Assembly: GCF_020740535.1 (NCBI RefSeq)
Contig: NZ_CP082362.1
Location: 7,375,501-7,439,500, forward strand
Direction of reading: 5' to 3'
DNA from: Streptomyces profundus
GTDB taxonomy: Bacteria; Actinomycetota; Actinomycetes; Streptomycetales; Streptomycetaceae
DNA: 64,000 bases
The position numbers and the translations under genes are program-made. Below, in pieces: positions 62,726-64,000 of the stretch. How positions within the stretch are numbered: the stretch's first letter is position 1; the number at the start of each line of letters is the position of its first letter. The notes beneath the pieces were generated by a model. The model did no database searches, was not told the origin of the DNA, and saw only the letters and a program-made list of their open reading frames with translations.

Positions 62726-63499
62726 CTAGCGGGTGGCCGACAGGCCGCCGTCGAACGGGATCACCGTGCCGGTCAGATATGCGGCGGACCTCGAACCGAG
62801 GAACCGCATGACGCCGGCGAGGTCGTCGAGCCCCCCGGCGCGCCGCAGCGGGGAGCGCCGACCGATGTCGTCGGCCAGCGCGTCCCGCGACATGGCGGAC
62901 TCGAACGGGCCGAGCGCGAGGGCGTTCACGGCGATCCGTGGCGCCAGCCGGCCGGCCAGGTGCAGGGTCAGATGGTGCATCGCGGCCTTGCTCGCCGCGT
63001 AGGAGTAGATCTCCGCGGCCGGCGCCCGCAGCCCGTCGATGGAACCGATGTTGACGACGCGGGCCGGATCCCCCACCCGCGCCGCGGCCTCCAGCGTCGG
63101 CCGCAGAAAGCGGGTCAGATGGAACACCGCCCTCAGGTTCACCTGGAGCACCGTGTCCCAGCCCGCGTCGTCGAAGTCGTCCAACGGCGCGGTGTGGAGC
63201 GCGCCCGCGTTGTTCACCAGCAGGTTCAACCGGTCGACGCGCCCGCCGAGCGACTCCGCCAGGTCACGGCAGCCCCGCTCGGTGGCGAGGTCGGCCGCCA
63301 GCGGGAAGCAGTCGCCGAACAGCGAGAGCCGGGCGGCCGTCTTCTCGGCGGCGGCCACGTCGCGCGAGGTCACGTACACCTCGGCGCCCGCCTCCACCAG
63401 CGCCTGGGCGATCAGCGCGCCGACGCCCCTGGCCCCGCCGGTCACCAGAGCCGTCCGGCCCTGGACCGAGAACAGCTCGAAACCGTCCTGTGCCGTCAT
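62726..63499 (-). CDS. Short-chain dehydrogenase/reductase, RhlG-like
   Basis: A 257-residue classical SDR. Cofactor loop TGGARGVG (about residues 20-27), NNAGALH, active-site Ser in NIGSIDG, Tyr and Lys in YSYAASKAA, and the C-terminal [10 protein letters not shown]. The overall wording resembles RhlG, an NADPH-dependent ketoacyl reductase, more than EntA. It overlaps the stop of the aryl-AMP ligase gene (ATGA), so it acts in the same pathway, perhaps reducing an aryl or ketoacyl intermediate. Substrate unknown. Confidence 0.88.
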   Translation of the reverse strand: MTAQDGFELFSVQGRTALVTGGARGVGALIAQALVEAGAEVYVTSRDVAAAEKTAARLSLFGDCFPLAADLATERGCRDLAESLGGRVDRLNLLVNNAGALHTAPLDDFDDAGWDTVLQVNLRAVFHLTRFLRPTLEAAARVGDPARVVNIGSIDGLRAPAAEIYSYAASKAAMHHLTLHLAGRLAPRIAVNALALGPFESAMSRDALADDIGRRSPLRRAGGLDDLAGVMRFLGSRSAAYLTGTVIPFDGGLSATR

Positions 63500-64000
63500 G
63501 ACCGGCCCTCCTCGGCCGCCAACGCGGCGGCACGCGCCCTGAGTGTCTTCTTGTCGATCTTTCCGACGCCGGTCAACGGCAGCGCCTCCTCGAACACGAA
63601 CCGGTCGGGGATCTTGTAGCCGGCCAGGCCACGATCGCGGAGGTGGGCCCTGAGCAGCCGGCTCCGCAGGGGGGAGCGGGGCACCACGAACGCGCAGATC
63701 CGCTCCCCGAGCGCCGCGTCCGGCTCGGCGACCACGGCGGCGTCGCGCACCTCCGGATGGCTCATCAGATGCTCCTCGACCTCGTCCGCCGCGACTTTGT
63801 CCCCGCCCCGGTTGACCAGGTCCTTGGCCCGGTCGACCACCATCAGGTGGCCCGAGGGCAGTTGGCGCACGATGTCTCCCGTGCGGTAGTAGCCGTCGGT
63901 GGTGAACGCCAGCGCGTTGTGCTCGTCCGCCAGGAAGTAGCCACGGATCGTGTAGGGGCCCCTGGTCAGCAGGTGCCCCGCCGTGCCGACCGGCAGCGGG
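63496..64000 (-). CDS. Aryl acid-AMP ligase, DhbE/EntE-like, cut by the right edge
   Basis: The C-terminal 167 residues are visible. The frame is open to the edge, reading [17 protein letters not shown] (A7), [22 protein letters not shown] (A8) and GKIDKKTLR with the A10 Lys. The GGDKV...EVE wording is that of 2,3-dihydroxybenzoate/salicylate-AMP ligases. It would activate an aryl acid for transfer to an aryl carrier protein. The start and the specificity pocket lie outside the window. It probably heads or continues an operon running through the SDR and the ABC pair. Confidence 0.88.
   Translation of the reverse strand, partial: PLPVGTAGHLLTRGPYTIRGYFLADEHNALAFTTDGYYRTGDIVRQLPSGHLMVVDRAKDLVNRGGDKVAADEVEEHLMSHPEVRDAAVVAEPDAALGERICAFVVPRSPLRSRLLRAHLRDRGLAGYKIPDRFVFEEALPLTGVGKIDKKTLRARAAALAAEEGRS

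Noticed and set aside
1..64000. CRISPR arrays, insertion sequences, tRNA or rRNA genes
   Set aside because: No regularly spaced short repeats, transposase motifs or recognisable RNA genes were found on either strand.

Overview
The window is about 70 % G+C. It carries modular type I PKS genes, dense operons with ATGA/GTGA overlaps, TANNNT-N6-ATG leaderless promoters, and rare TTA codons confined to specialised-metabolism genes. Together these point to a streptomycete chromosome, Streptomyces or a close relative. I saw no tRNA, rRNA, transposase, integrase, plasmid origin or CRISPR array.

Region 1 (1-14443, + strand) is the 3' end of a modular PKS cluster. A gene cut by the left edge carries [KR-ACP]-[KS-AT-DH-KR-ACP]-docking. 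The last PKS gene carries docking-KS-AT-DH-KR-ACP-TE. A discrete acyltransferase and an EhpF-like adenylate-forming enzyme follow. Both complete ATs have the YASH motif of methylmalonyl-CoA selection, so the chain end should carry 2,4-dimethyl substitution with one or two double bonds.

Region 2 (14444-22500) looks like aromatic-acid uptake and catabolism. An NitT/TauT-type ABC importer (+) starts behind an 11-codon leader ORF. It converges, through a shared terminator hairpin, on an IclR regulator whose gene lies downstream of a gentisate-type operon (flavin hydroxylase, gentisate 1,2-dioxygenase-like cupin, FAH-family hydrolase). Similar sequence in front of the importer, the hydroxylase and the IclR gene suggests one regulon.

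Region 3 (22546-41917) is the most interesting part: a compact phosphonate cluster. One long minus-strand operon encodes a PhyH-type oxygenase, a Nudix-nucleotidyltransferase fusion, an asparagine-synthetase-like amidotransferase, a PhnW-like aminotransferase, a class I aminotransferase, PEP mutase (EDKx5NS intact), a one-chain transketolase-like TPP enzyme, an aldo/keto reductase, an NRPS A-PCP didomain, a free condensation domain and an ATP-grasp ligase. A large LuxR (LAL) regulator and a divergent MFS exporter sit at its head. No conventional phosphonopyruvate decarboxylase is present. Five in-frame TTA codons occur across four of these genes, so bldA control is expected. The gene content suggests a peptidyl or amidated C-P natural product, possibly handled as a CMP-phosphonate.

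Region 4 (41990-56000) is mainly housekeeping or accessory: an RhaSTPQ/Lsr-type sugar ABC operon with a LacI-type operator, an APC permease, a SAM methyltransferase, an XRE-cupin regulator divergent from a thioredoxin-reductase-like flavoprotein, a DUF5713-like protein, an ECF41-type sigma factor with an NDH-2-like oxidoreductase, an orphan LuxR regulator with a degenerate receiver, and a TetR regulator.

Region 5 (56093-64000, - strand) is the end of another specialised-metabolism operon: a DhbE-like aryl-AMP ligase (cut by the right edge), an RhlG-like SDR, two YbtP/YbtQ-like ABC half-transporters, an unusual tandem class III aminotransferase and a methyltransferase. A 32-bp perfect palindrome stands before the ABC pair. 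An aryl-capped siderophore or similar metallophore is a reasonable guess.
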